Positions 44,331 to 53,773 of a DNA stretch of 64,000 nt are shown piece after piece. A program made the position numbers and the translations under genes. The stretch's first letter is position 1. Each line of letters opens with the position of its first letter. Source of the DNA: Megasphaera cerevisiae DSM 20462 (GTDB lineage Bacteria; Bacillota; Negativicutes; Veillonellales; Megasphaeraceae); the NCBI RefSeq assembly GCF_001045675.1, contig NZ_LEKT01000007.1:1-64000 (forward strand). The letters run 5' to 3'. The notes beneath the pieces were generated by a model. That model was not told the DNA's origin. It saw only the letters and a program-made list of their open reading frames with translations, and did not search any database.

Positions 44331-45507
44331 GCAAATCCCTCCCCTTATATCTTGCAATAGCCGCCACATCCTTATCACCGCGGCCGGATAGGCAGATAAT
44401 AATGCTTTCTTCTCTGCTCAGCCTTGGAGCGATCTGCATGGCCTGATACACCGCATGGGCGCTTTCAATAGCGCAGATAATTCCCTCTGTCCGCGCCAGA
44501 TATTCAAAGGCTTCAACAGCTTCATTATCCTTAACCGGAATATATTCCGCGCGGCCAATGTCGTGCAGATAGGCATGTTCCGGACCGATACCCGGATAGT
44601 CAAGCCCGGCTGAAATAGAATATACTTCGTCGATCTGCCCCTGATCATCCTGGCAGAAGATGGACTTCATGCCGTGGAAAATCCCTACCGTACCTTTAGC
44701 GATCGTCGCTGCATGCTGCGGTGTGTCGATACCGCGCCCGGCTGCTTCACAGCCGATGAGACGGACATTCGCATCTTCAATGAAATGATAGAACATGCCC
44801 ATAGCATTGCTACCGCCGCCGACGCAAGCCATAACCACGCTAGGCAGTTTCCCTTCCTTTTCCAAAATCTGCTGACGCGCTTCTTTACTGATGACGGCCT
44901 GAAAATCACGCACCATCATAGGAAACGGATGAGGCCCCATAGTGGATCCGATGACATAATGCGTATCTTCGACACGGCCTACCCATTCCCGCATCGCTTC
45001 ATTGACAGCATCCTTCAAGACCCGGGTGCCTGACGTAACAGCATGAACCTTTGCCCCCAGCAATTCCATCCGGTATACGTTCAGTGCCTGCCGGATTGTA
45101 TCCACTTCTCCCATGAATACTTCGCATTCCAGTCCCATAAATGCGGCTGCCGTAGCGGTAGCCACACCATGCTGCCCGGCCCCTGTTTCGGCAATGACCC
45201 GGGTCTTGCCCATTTTTTTTGCCAGCAGGCACTGACCCAGCGCGTTATTAATCTTATGGGCCCCTGTATGATTTAAATCTTCCCGCTTCAGATAAATTTT
45301 AGCGCCGCCCAGATTTTCTGTCATTTTACCGGCATAATACAGCAATGACGGCCTGTTAGCATAATTATCAAGCAAATCCTTTAACTGCGCCTGAAATTCC
45401 GGATCTTTCTTATAGTATGCGTACGCCTTATCCAAACGCTGTATCTCATTCATTAATGTTTCCGGTATGTACTGACCGCCAAAGGGCCCAAATCTTCCTG
45501 TTTTCAT
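44323..45507 (-). CDS. trpB: Tryptophan synthase beta subunit
   Basis: 394 residues, PLP enzyme joining indole and serine. PLP Lys in [30 protein letters not shown] (catalytic Glu region), [11 protein letters not shown] phosphate loop and [16 protein letters not shown] monovalent-ion region are all intact. One base separates it from the trpF stop. Confidence 0.97.
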   Translation of the reverse strand: MKTGRFGPFGGQYIPETLMNEIQRLDKAYAYYKKDPEFQAQLKDLLDNYANRPSLLYYAGKMTENLGGAKIYLKREDLNHTGAHKINNALGQCLLAKKMGKTRVIAETGAGQHGVATATAAAFMGLECEVFMGEVDTIRQALNVYRMELLGAKVHAVTSGTRVLKDAVNEAMREWVGRVEDTHYVIGSTMGPHPFPMMVRDFQAVISKEARQQILEKEGKLPSVVMACVGGGSNAMGMFYHFIEDANVRLIGCEAAGRGIDTPQHAATIAKGTVGIFHGMKSIFCQDDQGQIDEVYSISAGLDYPGIGPEHAYLHDIGRAEYIPVKDNEAVEAFEYLARTEGIICAIESAHAVYQAMQIAPRLSREESIIICLSGRGDKDVAAIARYKGRDLHE

Positions 45508-45508
45508 T

Positions 45509-46120
45509 CTATTCCTCCTGATGCACAGTCTGCCGCACCTGTGCCATAAATTGTTTTATTTTTTCTCTGTCCTTTACGCCTTCACTCTCAATCCCGCTGC
45601 TCACATCCAGCGCGTACGGACGCAATCGCAAAGCCTGCGCTGAATTTTCCGGACTGAGACCGCCGGCAAGAAAGTAGTCTCGCTGCAAGCCCCGCAGTAC
45701 GGACCAGTTAAAGGAACTGCCGGTACCGCCCGCGCCGTGATCCAGCAAAATGTAATCGGCGGCGCTTTGCTGCGCCCGCTCCGCGTCCCGCCTGGACGCT
45801 ACGGAAAAAGCCTGAATAATAGGAACAGCAATGCGGCGGCGCAGCTTTTTAATATACGTTTCATCCTCATGACCATGAAGCTGTACCAGCTGTATGACGC
45901 CGTTTTGAACCAAGGCCGCAATACGTTCCTGAGATGCATCAACAAACACGCCGACGGCCTGTATCCGCGCATCCAGCCGTGATCGTAAGAAGACTGCTTG
46001 TTCATCCGTAATACGCCGCCTCTGCCCGGCAAATACAAACCCCACATAATCCGGCATATATTCATTAGCCCATGTGATATCACAGGCTCGTTTCATGCCG
46101 CACAGCTTGACCTTAACCAT
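45509..46120 (-). CDS. trpF: Phosphoribosylanthranilate isomerase
   Basis: 203 residues from ATG 46120, overlapping the trpC stop by eight bases; the longer open frame is antisense to nothing useful. [11 protein letters not shown] holds catalytic Cys, [12 protein letters not shown] the mid motif, [18 protein letters not shown] the second catalytic Asp, and [15 protein letters not shown] plus [14 protein letters not shown] the phosphate loops. Confidence 0.95.
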   Translation of the reverse strand: MVKVKLCGMKRACDITWANEYMPDYVGFVFAGQRRRITDEQAVFLRSRLDARIQAVGVFVDASQERIAALVQNGVIQLVQLHGHEDETYIKKLRRRIAVPIIQAFSVASRRDAERAQQSAADYILLDHGAGGTGSSFNWSVLRGLQRDYFLAGGLSPENSAQALRLRPYALDVSSGIESEGVKDREKIKQFMAQVRQTVHQEE

Positions 46121-46901
46121 GCCGGCCGCCAGCCAGCGTATGCAGCATCGCTTTTTTGTCAGGACTGCGCATGAGCGTTTCTCCAATAAGTACAGCGTCG
46201 ACACCATTATCCTGCAGGCAGGAAACATCCGCTGCCGTGCAGATGCCGCTTTCCGCGACAAAAAGGCATTCTTTCGGAACCAACGGGCGCAGCCGGCAGC
46301 TTGTATCCAGCGATACGGTAAAATTTTTGAGATTACGGTTATTGACCCCGATCACCCGGGCGCCGCATCGGACAGCACGTTGTATCTCCCCGGCATCATG
46401 CGCCTCTACCAGTACAGACAACCCCAGAGAGTCCGCAATATGAAAAAATGATACCAGCCGTTCGTCCTCCAGTATTGCGCAAATAAGAAGAATAGCCGAA
46501 GCGCCCCAGACTCGCGCTTCATAAATTTGATAGGCATCCAGAATAAAATCCTTGCGTATAACCGGTGTCGCAACCGCTGCCGCAATATGCTGCAGATATT
46601 GGCCGCTGCCTTGAAAATAATCACGCTCCGTTAAAACAGAAATAGCTGCCGCACCCGCCGCCTCATATTCCCGGGCAATATCCATATACGGAAATTGCGC
46701 TGCAATCAGCCCCTTGGACGGCGATGCTCTTTTAACCTCACAAATAAAGGAAATTCCCGGATGAGACAACGCCCGTTCAAAAGGAAAGTCTTTTTTTTCT
46801 TTTACATCAGCGGCCCTTCGCTTCATTTCTTCCGGCGGTATACGCTGCTTATCTTGTTCTATCCGTTTGGCCACAGCCGCTGTAATATCATCCAAAATCA
46901 T
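46113..46901 (-). CDS. trpC: Indole-3-glycerol phosphate synthase
   Basis: 262 residues. ISFICEVKRASPSKGLI holds catalytic Lys, AISVLTERDYFQGS and VIRKDFILDAYQI the next Glu/Lys sites, IGVNNRNLKNFTV the Asn/Arg site, and FVAESGICTAADV with DAVLIGETLMRS the phosphate site. Separate from trpF, in contrast to the enteric fusion. Confidence 0.96.
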   Translation of the reverse strand: MILDDITAAVAKRIEQDKQRIPPEEMKRRAADVKEKKDFPFERALSHPGISFICEVKRASPSKGLIAAQFPYMDIAREYEAAGAAAISVLTERDYFQGSGQYLQHIAAAVATPVIRKDFILDAYQIYEARVWGASAILLICAILEDERLVSFFHIADSLGLSVLVEAHDAGEIQRAVRCGARVIGVNNRNLKNFTVSLDTSCRLRPLVPKECLFVAESGICTAADVSCLQDNGVDAVLIGETLMRSPDKKAMLHTLAGGRHG

Positions 46902-46915
46902 TCTATCACCGTCCT

Positions 46916-47929
46916 TTATGCGATATGGCTCTGGACCACAAAGGCATTTAACACGTTCAAGGCTTCGCCGCTGTCAATCAGCCGTTCCGCCATGCGAACT
47001 CCCGCCTCCAGTGTTGGTGCTTTTCCTGCGATGTACAGGCCAGCTCCGGCATTCAATACCACTGCCACCCGCTTGGTACCAGGCTTACCGCTCAGTATCT
47101 GCCGCGTAATATCGGCATTTTCCGCCGGTGTCCCGCCGACAACTTCTGATTTTGATCCCCGTATCAACTGAAACTGTTCCGGCTCAATTTCATAGGTTGT
47201 AAATGTATCACCGTCAAACTCACAAATCTTAGTCGGCGCCGACGCCGATATTTCATCCATTTTATCCATGCCGTATACAGCCATTCCCCGTTTTACACCC
47301 AAGCCGCTCAGCACATGAGCCAGCGGTTCTACCAGGCTTTCATCATACACTCCCAAAACCTGATGATCCGCATGGGCAGGGTTGGTCAGCGGTCCCAGCA
47401 AATTAAATACCGTAGGTACACCCAGTTCTTTTCGTACCGGCCCGACATACTTCATCGCCTTATGATAATGCTGCGCGAATAGGAAACAAAAGCCTACCTT
47501 TTGAAGAAGGGCCGTGCATTTATCCGGATCCAGGCTGATATTAGCTCCCAACGCTTCCAATACATCTGCCGCGCCGCTTTTAGACGTCGCGGCCCGGTTG
47601 CCGTGCTTAGCAACCTTGCAGCCGCCGGCAGCGCAGACAAAGCTCGATGTCGTGGATATATTAAAAGACTGCGATTGATCGCCGCCAGTGCCGACGATTT
47701 CCAGCAACCCCTTCGTACCAGAAACAGGTGTCGCATGGTCCCGCATAGATTTGGCACATGCCGTAATTTCCGTAATAGTCGCACCTTTGGCCTGCAACGC
47801 CGTCAGGAATGCTGCGGTCTGCACAGGTGTCGTCTGCCCGCCCATAATCTCATCAATGACCTGCATGGTGTCTTCCATCGTTAAATTTTCATGCCGGATC
47901 AATTTTACTGTCGCTTCCTGTATCATCAT
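46916..47929 (-). CDS. trpD: Anthranilate phosphoribosyltransferase
   Basis: 337 residues; GGGGGAG precedes tandem ATGs at 47929 and 47926. PRPP-binding [41 protein letters not shown] and [14 protein letters not shown] are diagnostic. Not fused to trpG. Follows trpG by nine bases. Confidence 0.96.
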   Translation of the reverse strand: MMIQEATVKLIRHENLTMEDTMQVIDEIMGGQTTPVQTAAFLTALQAKGATITEITACAKSMRDHATPVSGTKGLLEIVGTGGDQSQSFNISTTSSFVCAAGGCKVAKHGNRAATSKSGAADVLEALGANISLDPDKCTALLQKVGFCFLFAQHYHKAMKYVGPVRKELGVPTVFNLLGPLTNPAHADHQVLGVYDESLVEPLAHVLSGLGVKRGMAVYGMDKMDEISASAPTKICEFDGDTFTTYEIEPEQFQLIRGSKSEVVGGTPAENADITRQILSGKPGTKRVAVVLNAGAGLYIAGKAPTLEAGVRMAERLIDSGEALNVLNAFVVQSHIA

Positions 47930-47938
47930 CTACTCCCC

Positions 47939-48520
47939 CTATAAGCAACCCTGTTTCATATCCAAAAAATTCCGAATAATAATCGGTCCTTCCGGAGTCA
48001 AAATGGATTCCGGATGAAACTGCAAGCCGTATACAGCATATCGCCTATGCCCGACTGCCATGATTTCATTATCTGCCGTTGCCGCCAACACAATCAGTTC
48101 ATCAGATAGTGTATCCGGATCCGCTGCCAGCGAATGATATCGCCCTACATCTATTTTCTCAGGCAAACCGTTGAATAAAGGGCTGTCTGTACGGAACTCC
48201 GCCACAGACTGCTTACCATGCATAAGCTGTTTGGCATACGTAATCGTACAGCCATAGACCTCGCAAATCGCCTGATGACCGAGGCAGACTCCCATGATAG
48301 GAATTTTTCCGGCAAAACAGCGTATCGCCTGTTCACAGATTCCCGCATCAGCCGGCCGGCCCGGTCCTGGTGAAATGACCAAATGATCCGGCTCCATCGC
48401 TTCAATTTCCGCAACAGTCTTTTCATCATTTCGCACTACCGCAATCCGTGTATCAAACTGTCCCAGCAGCTGATAGAGATTATATGAAAAACTATCATAA
48501 TTATCAATCAACACGATCAT
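47939..48520 (-). CDS. trpG: Anthranilate synthase, glutamine amidotransferase component
   Basis: 193 residues. IDNYDSFSYNLYQLLG start, VISPGPGRPADAG oxyanion loop, catalytic Cys in MGVCLGHQAICEVYG and His-Glu in GLQFHPESI. The ATG overlaps the trpE TGA (ATGA). May also serve 4-aminobenzoate synthesis, as in bacilli, if no pabA exists. Confidence 0.95.
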   Translation of the reverse strand: MIVLIDNYDSFSYNLYQLLGQFDTRIAVVRNDEKTVAEIEAMEPDHLVISPGPGRPADAGICEQAIRCFAGKIPIMGVCLGHQAICEVYGCTITYAKQLMHGKQSVAEFRTDSPLFNGLPEKIDVGRYHSLAADPDTLSDELIVLAATADNEIMAVGHRRYAVYGLQFHPESILTPEGPIIIRNFLDMKQGCL

Positions 48521-49986
48521 TTATCTATTCCCCCCTCCGCCTGCGCGATTGCTGTCATGACAGCACCAGCCTTATTCAGGCATTCTGCATATTCATTTTC
48601 AGGCACGCTGTCGGCAACAATACCGGCGCCGGCCCGGACAAATATCCGTTTTCCCTTTTTATAGACTAGTCGTATGCCGATGCACGTATCCATATTCCCC
48701 GTGAAATCAATATATCCGATAGCGCCGCCATAAATCCCCCGTTTACAACCTTCAAGCTCGTCTATGATCTGGCAGGCCCTGATCTTAGGAGCTCCGGACA
48801 GCGTCCCTGCCGGCAGAACCGAACCGATCGCATCGACAGCCGTTTTGCCGGATCGTATGGTACTCTTTACAGTGGAACCAAGATGCATGACATGCGAAAA
48901 TCGGAGAACTTCCAAATATTTTTCTACATGAACAGAACCAAATTCACTGATTCGTCCCAAATCGTTACGGCCCAGATCAACCAGCATATTATGCTCTGCC
49001 AGTTCCTTGGGATTATGAAGCAGTTCCTGCTCCAGCGTTTCATCCATTTCCGGCGTGGCCCCCCGGGGGCGCGTCCCTGCCAGCGGAAATGTAAACAGCG
49101 TGTCATCCTGCAGCCGCGTCAATGTTTCTGGTGACGAACCGACGATCTCTATATCGTCACCGGAGAAATAAAACATGTACGGAGATGGATTTACCGTCCT
49201 CAGAACGCGATATGTATCAAATAAACTGCCGCTGGCAGTGGCCTCCATCCTGTTAGAAAGAACGACCTGAAAAATATCGCCCTCTCGGATGTACTCCTTG
49301 CCCTTTTCCACCATCCGACAATATTCTTCTTTGGTGAACAAAGGGTGGAAGGGGCCTTCCAGTTGCAGCGGTTCCGGTGATGTCTTTTTTCCTTCGCGGA
49401 GCAACTGTTCCATACGATCCATTTCCAATATGGCCCTATTGTAATTTTCCTCCGGCGCATCCAGACGGACATTGCAGATCAGCATAATTCGCTGTTTCAA
49501 ATTATCGAACACGATCACATTTTCAAAAAGGAACAAATCAAAATCAGGAATATTTTCGTCATCAGCTGCCTCAATCCGCAAAGACGGTTCGGCATATTTG
49601 ATATAATCATACGAAAAATATCCGACCAATCCACCCGTAAAAGGCGGCAGATTTTCAATCTTGGGAGATATATTATCTGCCAGTATCTGACGGATAAATT
49701 CCTCCGGTTCGGCTGTCTGGACTGCCACATCCGTCCCGGCCTTCAAGTGCACTGTATGATTCTTGCAGGTCACTTCCATCTGCGGATCATATCCTAAAAA
49801 AGTATACCGGCCCCACCGCTTGGCATCCTCCATGCTTTCCAGAAGATAACAGCGCGGACTAATGTGTTTCAAAATCCGCAGAACCTCGACAGGGGTCCGT
49901 ATATCCGCATAAATACTGCGGCAGATCGGAACAATTTTATACTCTTTGGCATATGCCTTCACTTGTTCAAGGGACATCGTATTCAT
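48517..49986 (-). CDS. trpE: Anthranilate synthase component I
   Basis: 489 residues from ATG 49986 (GGGAGG upstream). Chorismate-using subunit. LLESMEDAKRWGRYTFLGYDP near the N-terminus carries the tryptophan feedback LLES element; the catalytic C-terminal half has EEYCRMVEKGKEYIREGDIFQ parted as GDIFQVVLSNR, PSPYMFYF, VGSSPETLTR, PLAGTRPRGATPEMDE, DLGRNDLGR and AGTLSGAPKIRA with GGAIGYIDFTGNMD. Feedback control by Trp is therefore likely in addition to the T-box. Confidence 0.97.
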   Translation of the reverse strand: MNTMSLEQVKAYAKEYKIVPICRSIYADIRTPVEVLRILKHISPRCYLLESMEDAKRWGRYTFLGYDPQMEVTCKNHTVHLKAGTDVAVQTAEPEEFIRQILADNISPKIENLPPFTGGLVGYFSYDYIKYAEPSLRIEAADDENIPDFDLFLFENVIVFDNLKQRIMLICNVRLDAPEENYNRAILEMDRMEQLLREGKKTSPEPLQLEGPFHPLFTKEEYCRMVEKGKEYIREGDIFQVVLSNRMEATASGSLFDTYRVLRTVNPSPYMFYFSGDDIEIVGSSPETLTRLQDDTLFTFPLAGTRPRGATPEMDETLEQELLHNPKELAEHNMLVDLGRNDLGRISEFGSVHVEKYLEVLRFSHVMHLGSTVKSTIRSGKTAVDAIGSVLPAGTLSGAPKIRACQIIDELEGCKRGIYGGAIGYIDFTGNMDTCIGIRLVYKKGKRIFVRAGAGIVADSVPENEYAECLNKAGAVMTAIAQAEGGIDK

Positions 49987-49995
49987 AAGTTTCCT

Positions 49996-50289
49996 CCCGC
50001 AAAAAAAATCCGTCCATGACAAATAGTTTGTCAAGGACGGATTCAAATCTCCGCGGTGCCACCTTGTTTCAGGCCAATACGCCTACGCTCGACGGAATAC
50101 CAACATATTCCCGGCAACTGACGTATGCCTTCACGTCGCAGAATACTCGGCCTGAGCCTTTGGCTGCGCCCTCAGCGGTCCATTTAACAAGCTGCGTCGG
50201 CCGGCTCTCATCACCCCGGCTCTCTGTACGTGCACGTCATTGTTTTTACTTCCGCTTCAAAGGTTTTCATGGACAGTGTTCATTTGTTG
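49996..50289 (-). promoter_or_regulatory. Tryptophan T-box leader of the trp operon
   Basis: Minus-strand leader of about 290 nt that reads uncharged tRNA-Trp. AGGTGGCACCGCGG is the conserved T-box (complement at 50052-50066); the terminator is AATCCGTCC-TTGACAAA/TTTGTCA-TGGACGGATT followed by eight T just before trpE. In stem I the sequence TTAAATGGACCG places a UGG specifier codon at 50182-50180. All parts needed for antitermination are present. Confidence 0.9.
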
Positions 50290-50295
50290 TTTTGT

Positions 50296-50324
50296 ATCAT
50301 ACCCCGAAACAAGTATCTTGTCAA
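50296..50324 (-). promoter_or_regulatory. trp operon promoter
   Basis: TTGACA (50324-50319), 17-base spacer, TATGAT (50301-50296) on the minus strand; the start site near 50289 begins the T-box leader. Confidence 0.85.
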
Positions 50325-50374
50325 GACAGAAATGATTTATTTTCAAAGACAATCGTTTAACGTACCTGTATTTT

Positions 50375-51670
50375 TTAGAAAAATACCAAAAACGGAGAAA
50401 TAATAAGCAATATACCAGCAACTACAATGAGGATCAGGGTAATTCCCTTGTATTTATTTAGCGCCTTCACTTTATATACCAGATACGCCGGAATCAGGCA
50501 GGCAATTAAACCAAAAATAGGTCCTAGAAGTGTCAGTAATTTCAGTACGGGAGCATTGAGGATAATGGCTCCCCAGGATACGGCAATAGCGAAAATGAGA
50601 ATGCCGATCTGTACGGCCTTTTTATTAATTTTTTCTTCCGGTATAAATCGGCGCAGCATATTCATAGCAATTCCCCGGCAGGCTTCCCGAAAACCAAGAA
50701 ATACGCTGAAAAATGCAGTCATGACAGCAAAAATATTCAGAATAAGACTGAATATTTTGACAGCATTGCCTTCAAATCCGCGAGCCACTATAGCCAGCGC
50801 AGAAATATTCTGCGTATATGCCATTACGGCCTGGTCATGTCCCATGGCCAGATTAAATGACATGGCATAGGAGAAAATTGTAATAAAAAGGACGGCAAAG
50901 GCTATTTTCATAGCCCGCATAGCTTTATAACGGGCCACGTAAATAGATTTATTATGCGCCCGATAAGAAATGACCATAGGACTAATGCTGGGAATAAACA
51001 AAATAGATGTCAACGTGACCGGCAGCATGGCAATCGTATTTTTGATCAAGAATCCCAAATCAGGAAACAAACCGATATTGGCAACATTCCAATGCTGTAC
51101 CATAATCCCGCCAAGACAGATGACGACGAGAAGTTTCGTAAGAACCATGAGCGTAGACATACGAAACAACAGCTTTTCACCTTGAGAAGCCAGCAGTACC
51201 ATGACACATATAATAGCTAATCCATAGAACGGACTATCGGAAACAAGCGTATCCGTCACACCAAAGGAATACAAAAAGGACGCACTGTCATTCGTAAGTG
51301 CCGTCGAATACATAAAGACACAAATAAGAATGCTGAGAAAGTACAAAATTCCCAGTAAAAAACCCCAGTTTTTTCCAAGATAGCCGCTGATAACGCTGGG
51401 ATAATCGTCACAGCGCGGTGCATCCGCCAGTGTATTAATGAATAGCCGCTGCAGAAAATAAATAGCCGGATATGCGATGATGGCAGAAAACAAATATACC
51501 CAAATGCCGACCAGACCGACTTGTACAGGAAGGAATACAATCCCCGCCCCGATAGCCATGCCGATACTCATAATGATCCAGCCCCAATCCGTACTATCAA
51601 ACTGAACAGCGGTTTTCCATTCCACCGCCGTCATTCCTGCCTGCTGTGCAAGCGTTGCCGATGAACTCAT
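50375..51670 (-). CDS. Aromatic/hydroxy amino-acid permease (HAAAP family)
   Basis: 431 residues with about eleven helices. The first helix IIMSIGMAIGAGIVFLPVQ and the following GIWVYLFSAIIAYPAIYFL resemble the YhaO/TdcC/SdaC carriers, which import serine, threonine or aromatic amino acids by proton symport; ALNKYKGITLI precedes the last helix. It lies just upstream of the trp promoter on the same strand, without a T-box of its own that I can see. A tryptophan role is suggested only by position. Confidence 0.8.
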   Translation of the reverse strand: MSSSATLAQQAGMTAVEWKTAVQFDSTDWGWIIMSIGMAIGAGIVFLPVQVGLVGIWVYLFSAIIAYPAIYFLQRLFINTLADAPRCDDYPSVISGYLGKNWGFLLGILYFLSILICVFMYSTALTNDSASFLYSFGVTDTLVSDSPFYGLAIICVMVLLASQGEKLLFRMSTLMVLTKLLVVICLGGIMVQHWNVANIGLFPDLGFLIKNTIAMLPVTLTSILFIPSISPMVISYRAHNKSIYVARYKAMRAMKIAFAVLFITIFSYAMSFNLAMGHDQAVMAYTQNISALAIVARGFEGNAVKIFSLILNIFAVMTAFFSVFLGFREACRGIAMNMLRRFIPEEKINKKAVQIGILIFAIAVSWGAIILNAPVLKLLTLLGPIFGLIACLIPAYLVYKVKALNKYKGITLILIVVAGILLIISPFLVFF

Positions 51671-52501
51671 TTCACTAACCTCCTGAAATCATAAATACAT
51701 TGAAATACAAATTCATAAAAACTACTCAAGATGATTCTGTATTACAGCAATACGATCCCCTCACGAACAAATCTGCATTCCCCATCACACACCGTCCTGC
51801 TGCAACTATTGGATTATAATATGTCCAACCTGTACCTCCTTCATGTAAGCCGCAGCATCTTCCACAGCTAAAATTAATATTTTTGTGTTAATTTGTCTTT
51901 TATAAATGGATTATTTTATGCTTTTCAAAAAAGTGTTCTCTTACATGCAAACACTTGTTTTTCTTAATATATGATATATAATTATATATTTTTACTATAC
52001 ATACCTAAATAACAAGTACATTGATGATCATCCAATTTAAAGATATAATAAAGGTAGAACCATTAACTTAAACGTTTTATTTTATGTTTTGAGTATATCA
52101 TGGAAATTATTTACTGTAAAATATTCATTTCTCATCTTCCATCCATAGTTTTTAACTATATATTTTATGTGCTTTTAATAAAAATATATGCATTTTTCCA
52201 ATCTTATTTTTGGTACGCCTGCTCATACAAGTACTAAACAGTAACCCATTTTTTATATTATATGTCCATTGTAAAAAGTCATATTTGAATATTTTCTTAT
52301 TATCTTTCCGTAACATCTTCTATTTCATAACAAATATAAATTTTATTATTATGATATTTTATTAATTTTAATATTATTTTTTCGCATGAATTATTAAGTT
52401 TATTTTTATATTTTTTTACCGGCCTGCATGTATTTCAATACTATTTCTCTTTATTTTCTCTATTCTCTATAGAGTGTGCATATATTCAGAGGAGAGTTCG
52501 T
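51671..52501. other. AT-rich intergenic region
   Basis: About 830 bases without a supported gene, strongly AT-rich from 51880 on. It contains the upstream region of the permease (minus) and of the LysR gene (plus). TATAAT occurs near 51813 on the plus strand but no full promoter pair could be assigned. No inverted repeat of note, tRNA or known RNA motif was recognised. Confidence 0.45.
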
Positions 52502-53422
52502 ATGACATTACATCAACTTAGATATATCGTAGAATTATCGAGACACAATTCCATATCCGCAGCCGCACAGACACTGGAAATTTCACAGCCTAGTCTGAGC
52601 ACCGCCATCAAGGATTTGGAAAAAGAATTTCATATTACACTGTTGGAGCGAAACCGTCACGGCATTTCCTTTACCCCAGCCGGATTAGAATTTCTTCATT
52701 TTGCCAACCGTATTATCAGTCAGACGGGACAGCTGTGTGATCATTTTAATTTAGGAGTGGCCCCTCATTGCAAATTGCAATTATCCCTGTCCGGGCAGCA
52801 TTATATGTTTACCATTGACGCTTTAACACGGTATATTCAATCTATCCCGGCAGAAAAAAAATATAGTATTTCACTGCGTGAAGGACGAACCTCCCAAGTC
52901 ATTCAAGATGTTATTACCCTGCAAAGCCAAATCGGCATCTTATTTACCTCCTACATGACCAAACAATTTCTGCATACTCTCTTTACCAAAAATGATCTTG
53001 AATTTATAGAACTCTGCCGCTTCACGCCCAGCGTATATATCAATAAGAATCATCCTTTAGCCGAATGCGGCGAATTATCAATTGCGCAGCTCAAAACCTA
53101 TCCGTACATCCGATTCGAGCAGGGACAGGACAGCCGTCAATTTTCAGAAGAGATTATGATCCCGGATATCAAATCAGAACAATCCATTTATGTAACAGAC
53201 CGTTCCGCGTTGTTCAGCATCATCAGCGCAACCGATGCCTATACCATCGGCACAGGACAGCTGCATCCTTCTATTTCCGGACAACATATCTGTTCTATCC
53301 CACTTAAATCTCCCGTTGACATGATGACCGTAGGTTGGATCAAATTAAAAAACATAGTGCTGCCTCGAGAAGCCTTGTTATTTATGAACAAACTCAGTAC
53401 CTCACTGGCGCCTTATAAATAA
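52502..53422 (+). CDS. LysR family regulator of the phosphonate gene cluster
   Basis: 306 residues with AGAGGAGAG before the ATG. N-terminal winged helix-turn-helix (TLHQLRYIVELSRHNSISAA, AQTLEISQPSLSTAIKDLEK) and a periplasmic-binding-protein-like effector domain from about residue 90. It is transcribed in the same direction as, and directly ahead of, the transporter-aminotransferase-reductase genes, unlike the usual divergent LysR layout. Repeats of ATTGCAAT downstream of it are candidate binding sites. The effector could be 2-aminoethylphosphonate or phosphonoacetaldehyde; this is inference. Confidence 0.88.
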   Translation: MTLHQLRYIVELSRHNSISAAAQTLEISQPSLSTAIKDLEKEFHITLLERNRHGISFTPAGLEFLHFANRIISQTGQLCDHFNLGVAPHCKLQLSLSGQHYMFTIDALTRYIQSIPAEKKYSISLREGRTSQVIQDVITLQSQIGILFTSYMTKQFLHTLFTKNDLEFIELCRFTPSVYINKNHPLAECGELSIAQLKTYPYIRFEQGQDSRQFSEEIMIPDIKSEQSIYVTDRSALFSIISATDAYTIGTGQLHPSISGQHICSIPLKSPVDMMTVGWIKLKNIVLPREALLFMNKLSTSLAPYK

Positions 53423-53448
53423 TATTTTTCTTACTCTTTCTTATATCC

Positions 53449-53472
53449 AATATTGCAATATATTGCAATATT
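53449..53472. promoter_or_regulatory. 24-bp perfect palindrome with ATTGCAAT repeats
   Basis: AATATTGCAATA and its complement form a perfect 24-bp palindrome holding two ATTGCAAT units 12 bp apart, about 100 bases upstream of the -35 of the transporter promoter. A third unit, in TTATTGCAATAA, lies at 53642-53653 inside the leader. Candidate LysR binding sites on both sides of the promoter. Confidence 0.6.
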
Positions 53473-53575
53473 TTTTTTGATATGTCCATATTTATATATA
53501 TCACTAATTTATTTTTATTTACTTTTCATTGCTTTTTTTCATTATAATTTAGAAAAAAACTTTTTTATTTTATTA

Positions 53576-53604
53576 TTGACAATTTTTCTTACGAATGATA
53601 CAAT
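53576..53604 (+). promoter_or_regulatory. Promoter of the phosphonate transporter operon
   Basis: TTGACA (53576-53581), 17-base spacer, TACAAT (53599-53604). Start site expected near 53611, leaving a 5' leader of about 160 nt. Confidence 0.85.
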
Positions 53605-53670
53605 TCAAATTGTAAAAATTATGTAAATCATATTCAGCTTTTTATTGCAATAATATGCAGTAAAATAATA

Positions 53671-53732
53671 AAAAGAATCCCTAAAAAGACACAGCAACGG
53701 CGCTGCTTTGTTTTTCAGGGATTCTTTTATTT
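53671..53732 (+). terminator. Terminator-like hairpin in the leader of the phosphonate operon
   Basis: AAAAGAATCCCT (53671-53682) pairs perfectly with AGGGATTCTTTT (53717-53728), with further A-T and CAGC/GCTG pairing inside, then TTATTTATAT. It lies between the promoter and the transporter ATG, so it is an attenuator or the end of a small leader RNA. Confidence 0.7.
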
Positions 53733-53773
53733 ATATAACATTTTGTAAATACCACACACGAAAGGTGAGAGAT

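Noticed and set aside
50375-51670. T-box control of the aromatic amino-acid permease
   Set aside because: No GGTGGCACCGCG-type element was found upstream of this gene; the only T-box lies after it and belongs to trpE.
51880-52501. AT-rich block as a replication origin or horizontally acquired island boundary
   Set aside because: No DnaA-box cluster, repeats, tRNA or integrase were seen; AT richness alone is not enough.
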